From contig DFMV01000021.1 of the NCBI GenBank assembly GCA_002375765.1, forward strand, positions 837 to 28,711: a stretch of 27,875 bases of DNA, in the 5' to 3' direction. Positions 7,102 through 14,347 of the stretch are shown piece after piece. Each line of letters starts with the position of its first letter. Within the stretch, counting starts at the first letter, position 1. The notes under the pieces were generated by a model. That model made no database searches. It saw nothing but the letters and a program-made list of their open reading frames with translations, and was not told where the DNA came from. The translations under genes and the position numbers were made by a program. Origin of the DNA: Rhizobiales bacterium UBA3584. GTDB lineage: Bacteria > Pseudomonadota > Alphaproteobacteria > Rhizobiales > Devosiaceae.

Positions 7102-9600
7102 CTACTCCTTGGAGATGCGCGGGCCGGCATTGCCGCCGCCTTCGATGCCCTGGGTCAGGGCCTTGAGAACCTTGGACCGCTCTCCGAACATCGAAACCGA
7201 GCCGTTGTTGAGCACCATGATCTTGTCGACAAAGTTCAGCAGGGCGGTGCGCTGGGTGATGGTCACCACCGTTATCCCCTCTTTCTTTGCGTGCAGAAGC
7301 GCTTTGGCCAGCGCCTGTTCACCCGGCGAATCGAGATTGGAATTGGGCTCATCGAGCACGACCAGCCGTGGCCCGCCATAAAAGGCACGGGCCAGGGCAA
7401 TGCGCTGCTTTTGCCCACCCGAAAGCGGCGCGCCGTCGGCAGCGACGACCGTTTCATAGCCCTGCGGCAGGGAGGCGATCATTTCGTGCACATCGGCGAG
7501 AACGGCAGCGGCATAGATGTCGGCATCGCTGGCATCGTCGCGCATGCGGGCGATATTGGCCTTGATGGTTCCGGGAAACAGCTGCACGTCCTGCGGCAGG
7601 TAGCCGATGTTCTCGCCAAACTGGCGCTCGTCCCAGTTGCGCAGATCCATCAGGTCCAGTCTCACGCTTCCCGAAGTGGGCAGGATCGAGCCAACCAGCA
7701 TTTTTCCAAGCGTGGTCTTGCCGGCCCCCGAATTCCCGATGATGGCCATGGACTCGCCCGGTGCGAGGGAAAACGAGATGCCGTTAAGAATGACCTTCTT
7801 GGTGGGAGGGGGAACGTAAAGGATGCGTTCGCAATCGAGACGGCCCTGCGGGTGGGGCAGAAGAAGACGCTGGGTATTGAAGGGCGAGCTTTGCAGCAGC
7901 CCCCGGATCTTGCGGAACGAGCCGCGGAAATTGGTGAAATGATGCCAGCCCTCGATAGCCCCCTCGATGGGGGTCAGGGCACGCGCCGCGATGATCGAAC
8001 CCGCGATCACCATGCCGCCCGTCATTTCCCCCAGAAGCGCCAGGTAGGCGCCCCAGCCGAGCATCGCCACCTGGGTGAGCATGCGGAAGGCCTTCGAGAC
8101 CGTGGCAATCGTGATATTGCGGTCCTGTGCCCTGACCTGGGCGCGGAGCGACAATGCGGTGTCGCGACCCCAGATCTTGACCGCTTCGGGGATCATGGCC
8201 AACGCATTGATAATCTGGGCATTGCGCGTCATGGAATCGAGGTGGAGCGTGGCGCGGCTCAGGAAACCGTTGGCATCTGCGAAATGCCGCGACGTCATCC
8301 TTTGGTTGATGGTTGCGAAAGCAAGCAGGGCCAGGCACGCGCCGACGACGATGAAACCGAGATGGGGATGGATAAGAAATACGGCCAGTATGAAGATGGG
8401 TGCCAGCGGTGCGTCGAGGATCGAGATGAGAGTCCCCGAGGTGATGAACGAGCGCATTTGCTGGAGATCACCCAGCACATGATATTCCTTGCTGGTGCCG
8501 TTGAGGGATGCGCGTGCGGCGGCGCTGAGCACCGGTGCGCCAAGCTGAACTTCAATTTCGACTGCCGTTCGCATCAGGATGAAGCGCCGAACGGCGTCAA
8601 GAATGGCCTGGAGCACGACAGCGCCCACAACGACAATCGTCAGCATGATCAAGGTGTCGACCGAGCGGCTGGTCAGCACGCGGTCGGAGATCTGAAACAG
8701 GTAGATGGGTATTGCGAGAACAAGAATGTTGGTCGCGACGGTGAAGATCATCACGATGATCATGTTGTACCGGAACGCGTTCAGACCCCGCTGAAAGCTC
8801 TCGGCAAAATTGGGCATCGGAGCGCGTTTGTGAAATCCGGATTTGCCGCCGCCACCGCCGCCGCCTCCGCCGGGCGCTCCCGGGCCACCGCCACCACCCG
8901 ATGTCTTTTGCGCCGGTACCCGTGCGCGCTCGGCGTCGAGCACCGGTGCCATTTCGGGGACTGATTTGGCGAATGGCTCCGTGGTGTCGGTCCGCCCGTC
9001 TTCGCGGGCCTTGGCCGTCTCGCGCTGATCGGGTTCCAAAGTGTCGGAAGAAGGTTGTGGTGCCTCGCCCCGTGGCGCTGGTTTGTGCGGGGTTTCGGGT
9101 TTCGGCGTGGAAACCCGTTCAGCTGCAGCCTGCACCGTTGTCGTCTCGGCCGCTTCGCGCACGGGGCGGTCGCTCCCGGCATCGGCGACTTCGACTTTAG
9201 CGTGCTGGGTGGGAATGTTCCGAAAGGATTGAGCCGCGTCTGCAGCGTCCGACAGGAAGTTCCGCGCCGGCGCAAGCGGCCGGTTGCGGTGTGGCTCAAG
9301 CTGGGTGACGACTTTGGGCGCAGTCTCTGCCCGATCTGCCGAGTCCGAGATCCCCGGCTCGTCGGCTCGGGCCACAGCTGGACGCGGCGCCGCCGGGGGC
9401 ACGGGTTCGGCGCGATCAGGGCGCAGGCGTGGTGCCTCAGCCAGTCCCGCAACGGAACGCGGCGCAGGACTGAAGGCCATGGCCTCAAGATCACCGACAG
9501 TCCTGTCGATCTCGGCCATCGCCCTGTCGATGGCACTTTCGTTACGGGATGTATGGCGGGACTTCTCGGCGGATTGCGGTGTATCCAGAACTGCGGACAT
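7102..9600 (-). CDS. Type I secretion permease/ATPase (PrtD-like) with long disordered N-terminus
   Basis: This inner-membrane ABC exporter energises type I secretion. With the ATG at 9600 it has 832 residues, against roughly 560-600 for ordinary PrtD proteins. The first ~265 residues are a Pro/Ala/Glu-rich, low-complexity extension ending in a poly-Gly tract. The transmembrane domain follows (about 275-560, starting near 'YNMIIVMIFTVATNILVLAI'), then the nucleotide-binding domain: Walker A 'GNSGAGKT' (622-629), signature 'LSGGQ' (726-730), Walker B 'LVVLDEP' (D750, E751). The H-loop position reads 'TITQRTALL', with Gln783 where His is usual. A GTG at 9615 is an alternative start one base after the upstream gene's stop. 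It lies between the 650-aa gene and the adaptor in one operon. Confidence 0.93.
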   Translation of the reverse strand: MSAVLDTPQSAEKSRHTSRNESAIDRAMAEIDRTVGDLEAMAFSPAPRSVAGLAEAPRLRPDRAEPVPPAAPRPAVARADEPGISDSADRAETAPKVVTQLEPHRNRPLAPARNFLSDAADAAQSFRNIPTQHAKVEVADAGSDRPVREAAETTTVQAAAERVSTPKPETPHKPAPRGEAPQPSSDTLEPDQRETAKAREDGRTDTTEPFAKSVPEMAPVLDAERARVPAQKTSGGGGGPGAPGGGGGGGGGKSGFHKRAPMPNFAESFQRGLNAFRYNMIIVMIFTVATNILVLAIPIYLFQISDRVLTSRSVDTLIMLTIVVVGAVVLQAILDAVRRFILMRTAVEIEVQLGAPVLSAAARASLNGTSKEYHVLGDLQQMRSFITSGTLISILDAPLAPIFILAVFLIHPHLGFIVVGACLALLAFATINQRMTSRHFADANGFLSRATLHLDSMTRNAQIINALAMIPEAVKIWGRDTALSLRAQVRAQDRNITIATVSKAFRMLTQVAMLGWGAYLALLGEMTGGMVIAGSIIAARALTPIEGAIEGWHHFTNFRGSFRKIRGLLQSSPFNTQRLLLPHPQGRLDCERILYVPPPTKKVILNGISFSLAPGESMAIIGNSGAGKTTLGKMLVGSILPTSGSVRLDLMDLRNWDERQFGENIGYLPQDVQLFPGTIKANIARMRDDASDADIYAAAVLADVHEMIASLPQGYETVVAADGAPLSGGQKQRIALARAFYGGPRLVVLDEPNSNLDSPGEQALAKALLHAKKEGITVVTITQRTALLNFVDKIMVLNNGSVSMFGERSKVLKALTQGIEGGGNAGPRISKE

Positions 9601-9616
9601 GGCTGGGTCTTTCACT

Positions 9617-11569
9617 TCAAGCGAGTACGGAATCCATCACATCTGTGGTGGGGCCGAATTCGGGGGCGCCGATGGGGTCGATATCGGGGGTGCTGTTGGC
9701 GGGGGTGTCATCGTCAAGAAATGCGATGACTTCATTGGCAAGCGGTTCCTGGCCCGGACCGCTGGCGGGGCCAGCCTCCTCCACCAGGTTTGCCTGGATC
9801 AGCATTGCTTCCGAATAGCTTTGGCCCTCGACATACCAGGTCGCTCCATTGCTATCGTAATCGACGATACCGGCGACGTTGACCGCAGCATTGCCGCCGG
9901 TTTCGACCGTCCAGTTCGCGCTCTTGTCGAGGGATTGGCTGTAAAACGCGAGCTGGTCGGCGTCCGAGATTACGTTGACCTGTTCGACATAATTGATGTC
10001 GAAGACATTGCCTTTGACGTACAGCACCTTGAGGTTGTCGTAGCCGGCAAAATTGGCATCGGAACCAAAGGCCCCGGGCATCGAATACACGCCGGCGTCG
10101 AGGTTATCCATGGCCTGGCTGTAGTGGCCCGGCATGGCGTTGGTCCATTCGGCCGGCCCGATATTTTCGATCGATGCCTGGTTCCACAGGAGGTTTTCAC
10201 CGGTTGAAACAGTGCCCTGCTGGCCGGAGAGGGCGCTGAGCATCGAGACGGTGTCGTTGTCGTAAATTATGTTGGTCTGGCAGATGTAGTTGGCGTCATA
10301 AAGATTGCCTCCGATCAGTATCAGATCGTAGAACATCCCGAGATCGGAAAAGGCGACGCCATTGATCCCGGCATTGCCACCGGAGCTGACAGTCGTAGTC
10401 GTTCCCATTGCTGTAACAACGAGACTGTCATTGTCCGAGGTGAAATTGTACTGGTAGATCCAGTTGAAGAAGATGAGATCTTCTTCAATGATCGACAATT
10501 GCCAATCGGTTGGCATCGCCTCGATATCTGCTTCGGCCTTTTCTGCCCCGGCATCCTTGGTCTGGCTCACAAAGCTGGCAACATTGACCGCCTTGGACGA
10601 GGTATCCGACAGGTGCGCCAGCGGGAAACCGTCGGCCACCGTATCCTCGTCCCGCAAGACATTGACCTGGACGATGACGTCCATTTCGTAGGCGTCGCCG
10701 GCAACCGCAGTGATTGTGCCCGACACGCCGGCATTGATAATGGTGGCCTGGTTGACCGAAAGATTGCCACCAGCCTCGATCGTCATCACGGTGTCTTCCG
10801 TTTTGGCATCGATGATGATCGGATCCGAGGAGGCTTCTACGGGGTCATCGTTCTCCTGCCAGTTTGATGGCAGGTGATCGATAAGTTCGGGCGCCGCTTG
10901 CGTTTGTTGACCGTCGGCCCAGGTCCCCGCAAGCGCGTCTCCCTCCGCCGTTGGCGATTGCACGTCTTGGGCAGCCTGCGTGCTGGCTTTGACCCAGGGC
11001 GCAATGCCGTCTGGATTCTTCTCCAGCTCGATAGAGGTGAATGGGTATGTGACGGCATTTGCCATGGCCGTCAGCGCGCTGATCTCAGCGCCCGACTTGA
11101 TGGGCGCAGAAATGGGGCCGTCATAATCGCCGATAACGACGACGTCGTTATCGAAAAGGAACTTGTGCTGCTGGGCAACGAACACCACTGAAGGCGGAGC
11201 TGGCGCCAAATTGGGGCCGTCATCCAAATTGGGCGGCCTCGTTCCGATATGGGTGGGATCCGGCGTCCAGGGTGGAAGGAGAGGAATATCGATTATGGGC
11301 GGGTCGAACCGGAACTGGCGAACGTCAAATATCGCGCCATTGGCGTCATAGCGAGGCGTGTATTCGGTTTCCGGCACGAAATCGACCGGCACATCGGGGG
11401 CCGCGAATGGGGACGGTTCGGGGGAGACAAGCAGACTTTCAGGAGGCAGGGGCGCATCATGGGAGAAGCGCTCATATTCCTGGCGCAGGCGCATCTCTTC
11501 AATCGCCACGTCAAAATGACCGATGAAGTGAGCTATCGTTTCGCTGAGATAATCTCCGTTGGAAAACAT
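9617..11569 (-). CDS. 650-aa repeat protein of the type I secretion operon (candidate substrate or surface partner)
   Basis: I do not recognise a named domain, but proteins of this kind occur beside type I exporters in related bacteria. Residues 1-130 are Pro-rich without a Sec signal peptide. Six copies of a motif with Gln, Asn and a D-x-D-like end follow: 'FVAQQHKFLFDNDVV' (130-144), 'YEMDVIVQVNVLRDEDTV' (294-311), 'NWIYQYNFTSDNDSLV' (369-384), 'YDANYICQTNIIYDNDTV' (424-441), 'FDINYVEQVNVISDADQL' (523-540), and a weaker one at 585-598. These alternate with 'GGNxxVNxAxI' elements at 267, 397, 457 and 558. This looks like a repetitive beta structure. No RTX nonapeptides are seen. A strong RBS (GGGAG) precedes the ATG. 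It could be the secreted substrate, an anchor for the 413-aa protein, or both. Confidence 0.8.
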   Translation of the reverse strand: MFSNGDYLSETIAHFIGHFDVAIEEMRLRQEYERFSHDAPLPPESLLVSPEPSPFAAPDVPVDFVPETEYTPRYDANGAIFDVRQFRFDPPIIDIPLLPPWTPDPTHIGTRPPNLDDGPNLAPAPPSVVFVAQQHKFLFDNDVVVIGDYDGPISAPIKSGAEISALTAMANAVTYPFTSIELEKNPDGIAPWVKASTQAAQDVQSPTAEGDALAGTWADGQQTQAAPELIDHLPSNWQENDDPVEASSDPIIIDAKTEDTVMTIEAGGNLSVNQATIINAGVSGTITAVAGDAYEMDVIVQVNVLRDEDTVADGFPLAHLSDTSSKAVNVASFVSQTKDAGAEKAEADIEAMPTDWQLSIIEEDLIFFNWIYQYNFTSDNDSLVVTAMGTTTTVSSGGNAGINGVAFSDLGMFYDLILIGGNLYDANYICQTNIIYDNDTVSMLSALSGQQGTVSTGENLLWNQASIENIGPAEWTNAMPGHYSQAMDNLDAGVYSMPGAFGSDANFAGYDNLKVLYVKGNVFDINYVEQVNVISDADQLAFYSQSLDKSANWTVETGGNAAVNVAGIVDYDSNGATWYVEGQSYSEAMLIQANLVEEAGPASGPGQEPLANEVIAFLDDDTPANSTPDIDPIGAPEFGPTTDVMDSVLA

Positions 11570-11612
11570 CGCCGCTCCCTTCCCTTACGACCGCATAACA
11601 AGCGGGAGTAGC

Positions 11613-11633
11613 CCCGCGCGCCGGGCGCGCGGG
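11613..11633 (-). terminator. Strong GC hairpin without U-run between two operon genes
   Basis: Inverted arms CCCGCGCGCC and GGCGCGCGGG flank a single central base, giving a very stable stem in the 83-bp gap between the acidic repeat gene and the 650-aa gene. There is no run of T on the transcribed side. It may act as a partial terminator or a 3' stabiliser of the upstream mRNA, keeping expression of the repeat protein above that of the export machinery. That role is inferred. Confidence 0.55.
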
Positions 11634-11652
11634 ACTGAACGTGTGCGGTAGA

Positions 11653-12894
11653 TCAGAAGCTGTCGCCGCTTGTGGTGGTGGTATCGTTGTTGTCGGCCGA
11701 GCCACCAACAATCGAGACATCCACGGCATTCTGCTGCAGGTTCGAACCGAGAACGATGTCCATGTTGAACGCAGAGCCGCTCAACTGGGCACTGGCATCG
11801 GCGATCGAAACATCGGGGCCGTCGCCGCCGAACGGATCGTCAACATCGTCCCAGGCAACCTGGGCCGCAATGCCACCGTCGGCCTTCATCTCGAAGCCGC
11901 CACCATTGTTCTGGGTGACGTTGTGGAGTGAATCGTTGTCGACGATGTCGGCAACCTGATTGATGGCGAAGCCGATGCCGTCTCCATCACCGAATGCGTC
12001 GTTGAAGACGTCCTCGAAATTGACCGAGATCTCCCCGAAGCTCTCGCTATCGTCGTTGAAGGCGTTGTCGTAGGACTTGAATGCGTCCTCGATCTTGACG
12101 TCAACGTCGGTATCGGTGGTCTCGGTGTTGTAGGAATCCTCGGTCTTGATATCGGTGTCGATATCAGTGTTGAACGAGTCTTCGGTCTTGGTGTTCACCG
12201 AGCTGTCGTTGTTGGAGTTGTGATCGGAGTTGTCGTTGAACGAATCTTCGATCTTCACGTCCGTATCGGTGTTGAACGAGTCATCGATATCGGTTTCGGT
12301 CTTGACGTCAGTTTCGGTCTTGGTCGAGCTGTCGTTACCGACGTTGCTCATCGCAACGTTGGTCGTGTCGTCATCGCTCTTGTTGAACGAATTTTCGGCA
12401 GTCTTTTCGACAGCGAAATTGGACGTCGAATTGTAGGTCCGTTCGTTGAACGAATCCTCGATCTTCACGTCCGTGTCGATATCGGTGTCATTGTCATTGT
12501 CGATATCGGTTTCGTTCTTGGTGTTGGTTTCGTTGAACGAATCCTCGACCTTCACATCCGTATCGATATCGGTGTCGATATCAGTGTCCGTCTTGGTCGA
12601 TGTCTCATTGAACGAGTCGTCGACTTTGACGTCCGTATCGTACTCCGTTTCAGTTTTCGTCGAACTGTCGTTGTTGGAGTTGTGGTCGGAGTTGTCGTTG
12701 AACGAGTCCTCCAGCTTCACATCGGTATCGTACTCCGTCTCCGTCTTGGTCGACGTATCATTGTGAGAATTGTTGTCGGAGTTGTTGTTGAAGGAATCCT
12801 CGGTCTTCACATCGGTGTCGATGTCGGTATCGGTCTTGTAGTCGTTGAACGACTCATCGACCTTCACGTCGACGTTATATTCTTCGTCAGACAT
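11653..12894 (-). CDS. 413-aa acidic repeat protein, likely non-RTX type I secretion substrate
   Basis: The protein is extremely rich in Asp, Asn, Thr, Ser and Glu, and contains no Cys. Residues 1-290 are built from about twelve variants of a unit whose core is 'DVKxEDSFN'. The SFN-type triplets fall near residues 15, 34, 64, 94, 119, 148, 169, 206, 218, 240 and 254, with a 30-residue spacing clearest between 34, 64 and 94. Linkers alternate between Asn/Ser-rich ('NSDHNSNNDSS') and Thr/Asp-rich ('TKTETEYDTD'). The C-terminal 120 residues are more ordered and end 'NMDIVLGSNLQQNAVDVSIV', then a Thr/Asp tail. There is no Sec signal, as expected for type I export. Ca2+ binding by the D-x-D units is plausible but inferred. 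GGAGAG precedes the ATG. It heads the secretion operon. Confidence 0.8.
   Translation of the reverse strand: MSDEEYNVDVKVDESFNDYKTDTDIDTDVKTEDSFNNNSDNNSHNDTSTKTETEYDTDVKLEDSFNDNSDHNSNNDSSTKTETEYDTDVKVDDSFNETSTKTDTDIDTDIDTDVKVEDSFNETNTKNETDIDNDNDTDIDTDVKIEDSFNERTYNSTSNFAVEKTAENSFNKSDDDTTNVAMSNVGNDSSTKTETDVKTETDIDDSFNTDTDVKIEDSFNDNSDHNSNNDSSVNTKTEDSFNTDIDTDIKTEDSYNTETTDTDVDVKIEDAFKSYDNAFNDDSESFGEISVNFEDVFNDAFGDGDGIGFAINQVADIVDNDSLHNVTQNNGGGFEMKADGGIAAQVAWDDVDDPFGGDGPDVSIADASAQLSGSAFNMDIVLGSNLQQNAVDVSIVGGSADNNDTTTTSGDSF
12203..12705 (-). repeat. 41-bp near-identical repeats within the acidic repeat gene
   Basis: Two 41-bp copies (12203-12243 and 12665-12705) differ at one base and lie 462 bp apart, exactly 154 codons. 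They encode the same Asn/Ser-rich linker followed by the start of an SFN unit. Many shorter copies of the 'GTTGAACGA' core occur throughout the gene. In-frame recombination between copies would change the protein length without breaking it. Confidence 0.8.
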
Positions 12895-13440
12895 TGTAGC
12901 TCTCCATCGATTTGCCGGCGGTTCGGAGAGCCTCTCTCATTTCAAACGAGGCCAGTTTCCGTGCCGCCTGATTAACGTCTCGCCTGGTCAGAAAACCGAG
13001 CGGACGGAGATCGAGGATGCCGAGAGTATGCTCGAACGGTAAGACGACAATTGGAGCTAATGAGGATGAGGTCTGCAGCTCGGCACCATAGGAAATCTGG
13101 CCCGATTGACTAGTTCCACCCGCTGGGAGCAGGCACCACCCTCCCCCAAACGGTCTAGTCGATCGCCGATAGCGCACAGCCGATTAGTCCGAAAGCAGGA
13201 CTTTCATTTCCGATGTGGAAAAAAGAATTAGTCGAACGGTCAGTCACGGCCCGCGCATTACTCTCCCACGAGAGCTGGTGAGATCACGAAACTATGATCA
13301 AAGCGCCGAACCAAGACGGGGCCCAGGTCTTCAAATTCCGGACGGAAACCGTATCCCATTGAAATACCAGTGATACTTCTCCGCGGCCAATTGGCGGCAA
13401 GAATTGGCGCAGGATGAACTACGACAGCAACGCTCACTAT

Positions 13441-13462
13441 TTGAGTCACGCTTGAGTCACGC
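13441..13462 (+). promoter_or_regulatory. Tandem 11-bp direct repeat, SARP-type binding site candidate
   Basis: TTGAGTCACGC occurs twice in perfect tandem (13441-13451 and 13452-13462). Read as heptamer TTGAGTC plus a 4-bp spacer, this is the geometry known for SARP regulators, whose heptamers are spaced 11 bp apart and overlap the -35 region. The second copy supplies a possible -35 (TTGAGT, 13452-13457), followed after 17 bp by CATATT (13475-13480) as a weak -10. It lies about 85-105 bp upstream of the luxR start. Confidence 0.55.
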
Positions 13463-13478
13463 CCCGCCTGTTAACATA

Positions 13479-13488
13479 TTCTTAAGAA
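13479..13488. promoter_or_regulatory. Palindrome TTCTTAAGAA upstream of luxR
   Basis: This perfect 10-bp palindrome centred on CTTAAG lies 57 bp before the luxR-type gene. A longer palindrome with the same CTTAAG core precedes the SARP-type gene at 14860-14873. Such AT-rich cores are uncommon in this GC-rich DNA, so a shared binding factor is possible. Confidence 0.35.
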
Positions 13489-13545
13489 CTAGGGCAGTCG
13501 GCTAGTGCCGATGGCGCAAGTGTTCAGTATCAGGGGAGCGCTGTT

Positions 13546-14328
13546 ATGATGAGAGGATTTCTGGATGTCTTTGGGGGGCGCGAGAGCCACCATTCCAGCG
13601 ACGAGCCATTCAAGATCGTAATCAATGCGCATGGCGGCGCGTTGTTTGAAGGGCTTGCTCAGCTTCTGGAAGAACACATTGTCAACGCCGCCGTCTTCAT
13701 ATGCGAGGACCTGAAAAAGGTCGGTTCGCCCGATCCGCTGGTGAGATTGTTGCTGGTCCACGCCTCCGACAAAGACACAGTGTCGGGTCAGCTGGAAATG
13801 TACCGGACGCTATTTCCCGAGGCCGATGTGGCCATACTGGGGGATTCCGATGCCGAAGAGCTCGATTGGAAGACGCTCGGTGAGACATCGGAGGTGCAAG
13901 GCTACCTGCCCCTCGATCTCAAACTGCCGGTTTTCCTTGCGGCGGTTTCGCTGGTTCTGAGCGGGGGCCAGTTCTTTCCCGTGCGACCGTTCAAGAACCA
14001 CGCGGTCTTGTTCAAAAAGGACGTCACCGAACGCCGGAATCTGCCGGACAGGCAGGATGCGTCCCATAACGTCACGGAAACCAGGACCAATCAGCCCGAG
14101 CTTCGTGACCTGACCTCGCGTGAACACCAGATCCTGATGCTGTTGGCTCAGGGCCTGCAGAACAAGCTGATCGCCGATCGGATGCAACTGTCAGAGCATA
14201 CGGTCAAGGCTCACGTTCACAACCTGATGGGAAAGCTCAAAGTCACGAACCGCACCCAGGCTGCGGCAGCTTTCCATGGTTTGGGCGCTCATACGAACTC
14301 TGGCGGCCAGAACCTGTCCATGCGTTAG
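13546..14328 (+). CDS. LuxR-type regulator with degenerate receiver domain
   Basis: This is a 260-aa transcription factor. Residues about 20-145 have the outline of a response-regulator receiver: 'FKIVINAHGGALFEGLAQLL' at the start and 'GYLPLDLKLPVFLAAVSLVL' at the beta5-alpha5 end. The beta3 segment reads 'LVRLLLVHAS' with no phospho-acceptor Asp, and the usual beta5 Lys is Leu (GYLPLD), so classical phosphorylation is unlikely. Residues 187-245 form a clear LuxR helix-turn-helix: 'LTSREHQILMLLAQGLQNKL' and 'LSEHTVKAHVHNLMGKLKV'. The ATG follows AGGGGAG. It diverges from the secretion operon and is followed after 19 bp by a small HEPN-like gene. It probably regulates the secreted repeat proteins. 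Confidence 0.88.
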   Translation: MMRGFLDVFGGRESHHSSDEPFKIVINAHGGALFEGLAQLLEEHIVNAAVFICEDLKKVGSPDPLVRLLLVHASDKDTVSGQLEMYRTLFPEADVAILGDSDAEELDWKTLGETSEVQGYLPLDLKLPVFLAAVSLVLSGGQFFPVRPFKNHAVLFKKDVTERRNLPDRQDASHNVTETRTNQPELRDLTSREHQILMLLAQGLQNKLIADRMQLSEHTVKAHVHNLMGKLKVTNRTQAAAAFHGLGAHTNSGGQNLSMR

Positions 14329-14347
14329 CGAGAAGTGGATTGAACAA

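Larger units (their letters stand above)
12895..13545. other. 651-bp divergent intergenic region of the secretion island
   Basis: This stretch separates the minus-strand secretion operon from the plus-strand luxR operon. Its base use is less GC-rich than that of the flanking genes. I find no convincing gene in it. Short open frames exist on the minus strand (12887-13177 and 13258-13449), but their codon use is poor and neither resembles a family I know. It holds two 'ATTAGTC' words 44 bp apart (13183 and 13227), a tandem 11-bp repeat at 13441, and a palindrome at 13479. It is probably the main regulatory region of the island. I cannot place the promoter of the minus-strand operon with confidence. 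Confidence 0.6.

Noticed and set aside
8848..8900. Repeated GCC/ACC triplets resembling a microsatellite
   Set aside because: They simply encode the poly-Gly/Pro tract in the export ATPase and are imperfect. Length variation is possible but nothing shows it.
11653..12894. Possible CRISPR array or tandem non-coding repeat
   Set aside because: The repeats are imperfect, vary in spacing, keep one open frame throughout with an RBS, and encode a coherent protein repeat.
12887..13177. 96-codon minus-strand frame overlapping the start of the acidic repeat gene by 8 bases
   Set aside because: The overlap could suggest translational coupling, but the first half uses many codons rare in this DNA (AGA, TTA, CGA, ACT), there is no clear RBS, and the product resembles nothing I know.
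13258..13449. 63-codon minus-strand frame in the divergent intergenic region
   Set aside because: Short, no good RBS, no recognisable motif. It overlaps the tandem repeat that looks regulatory.
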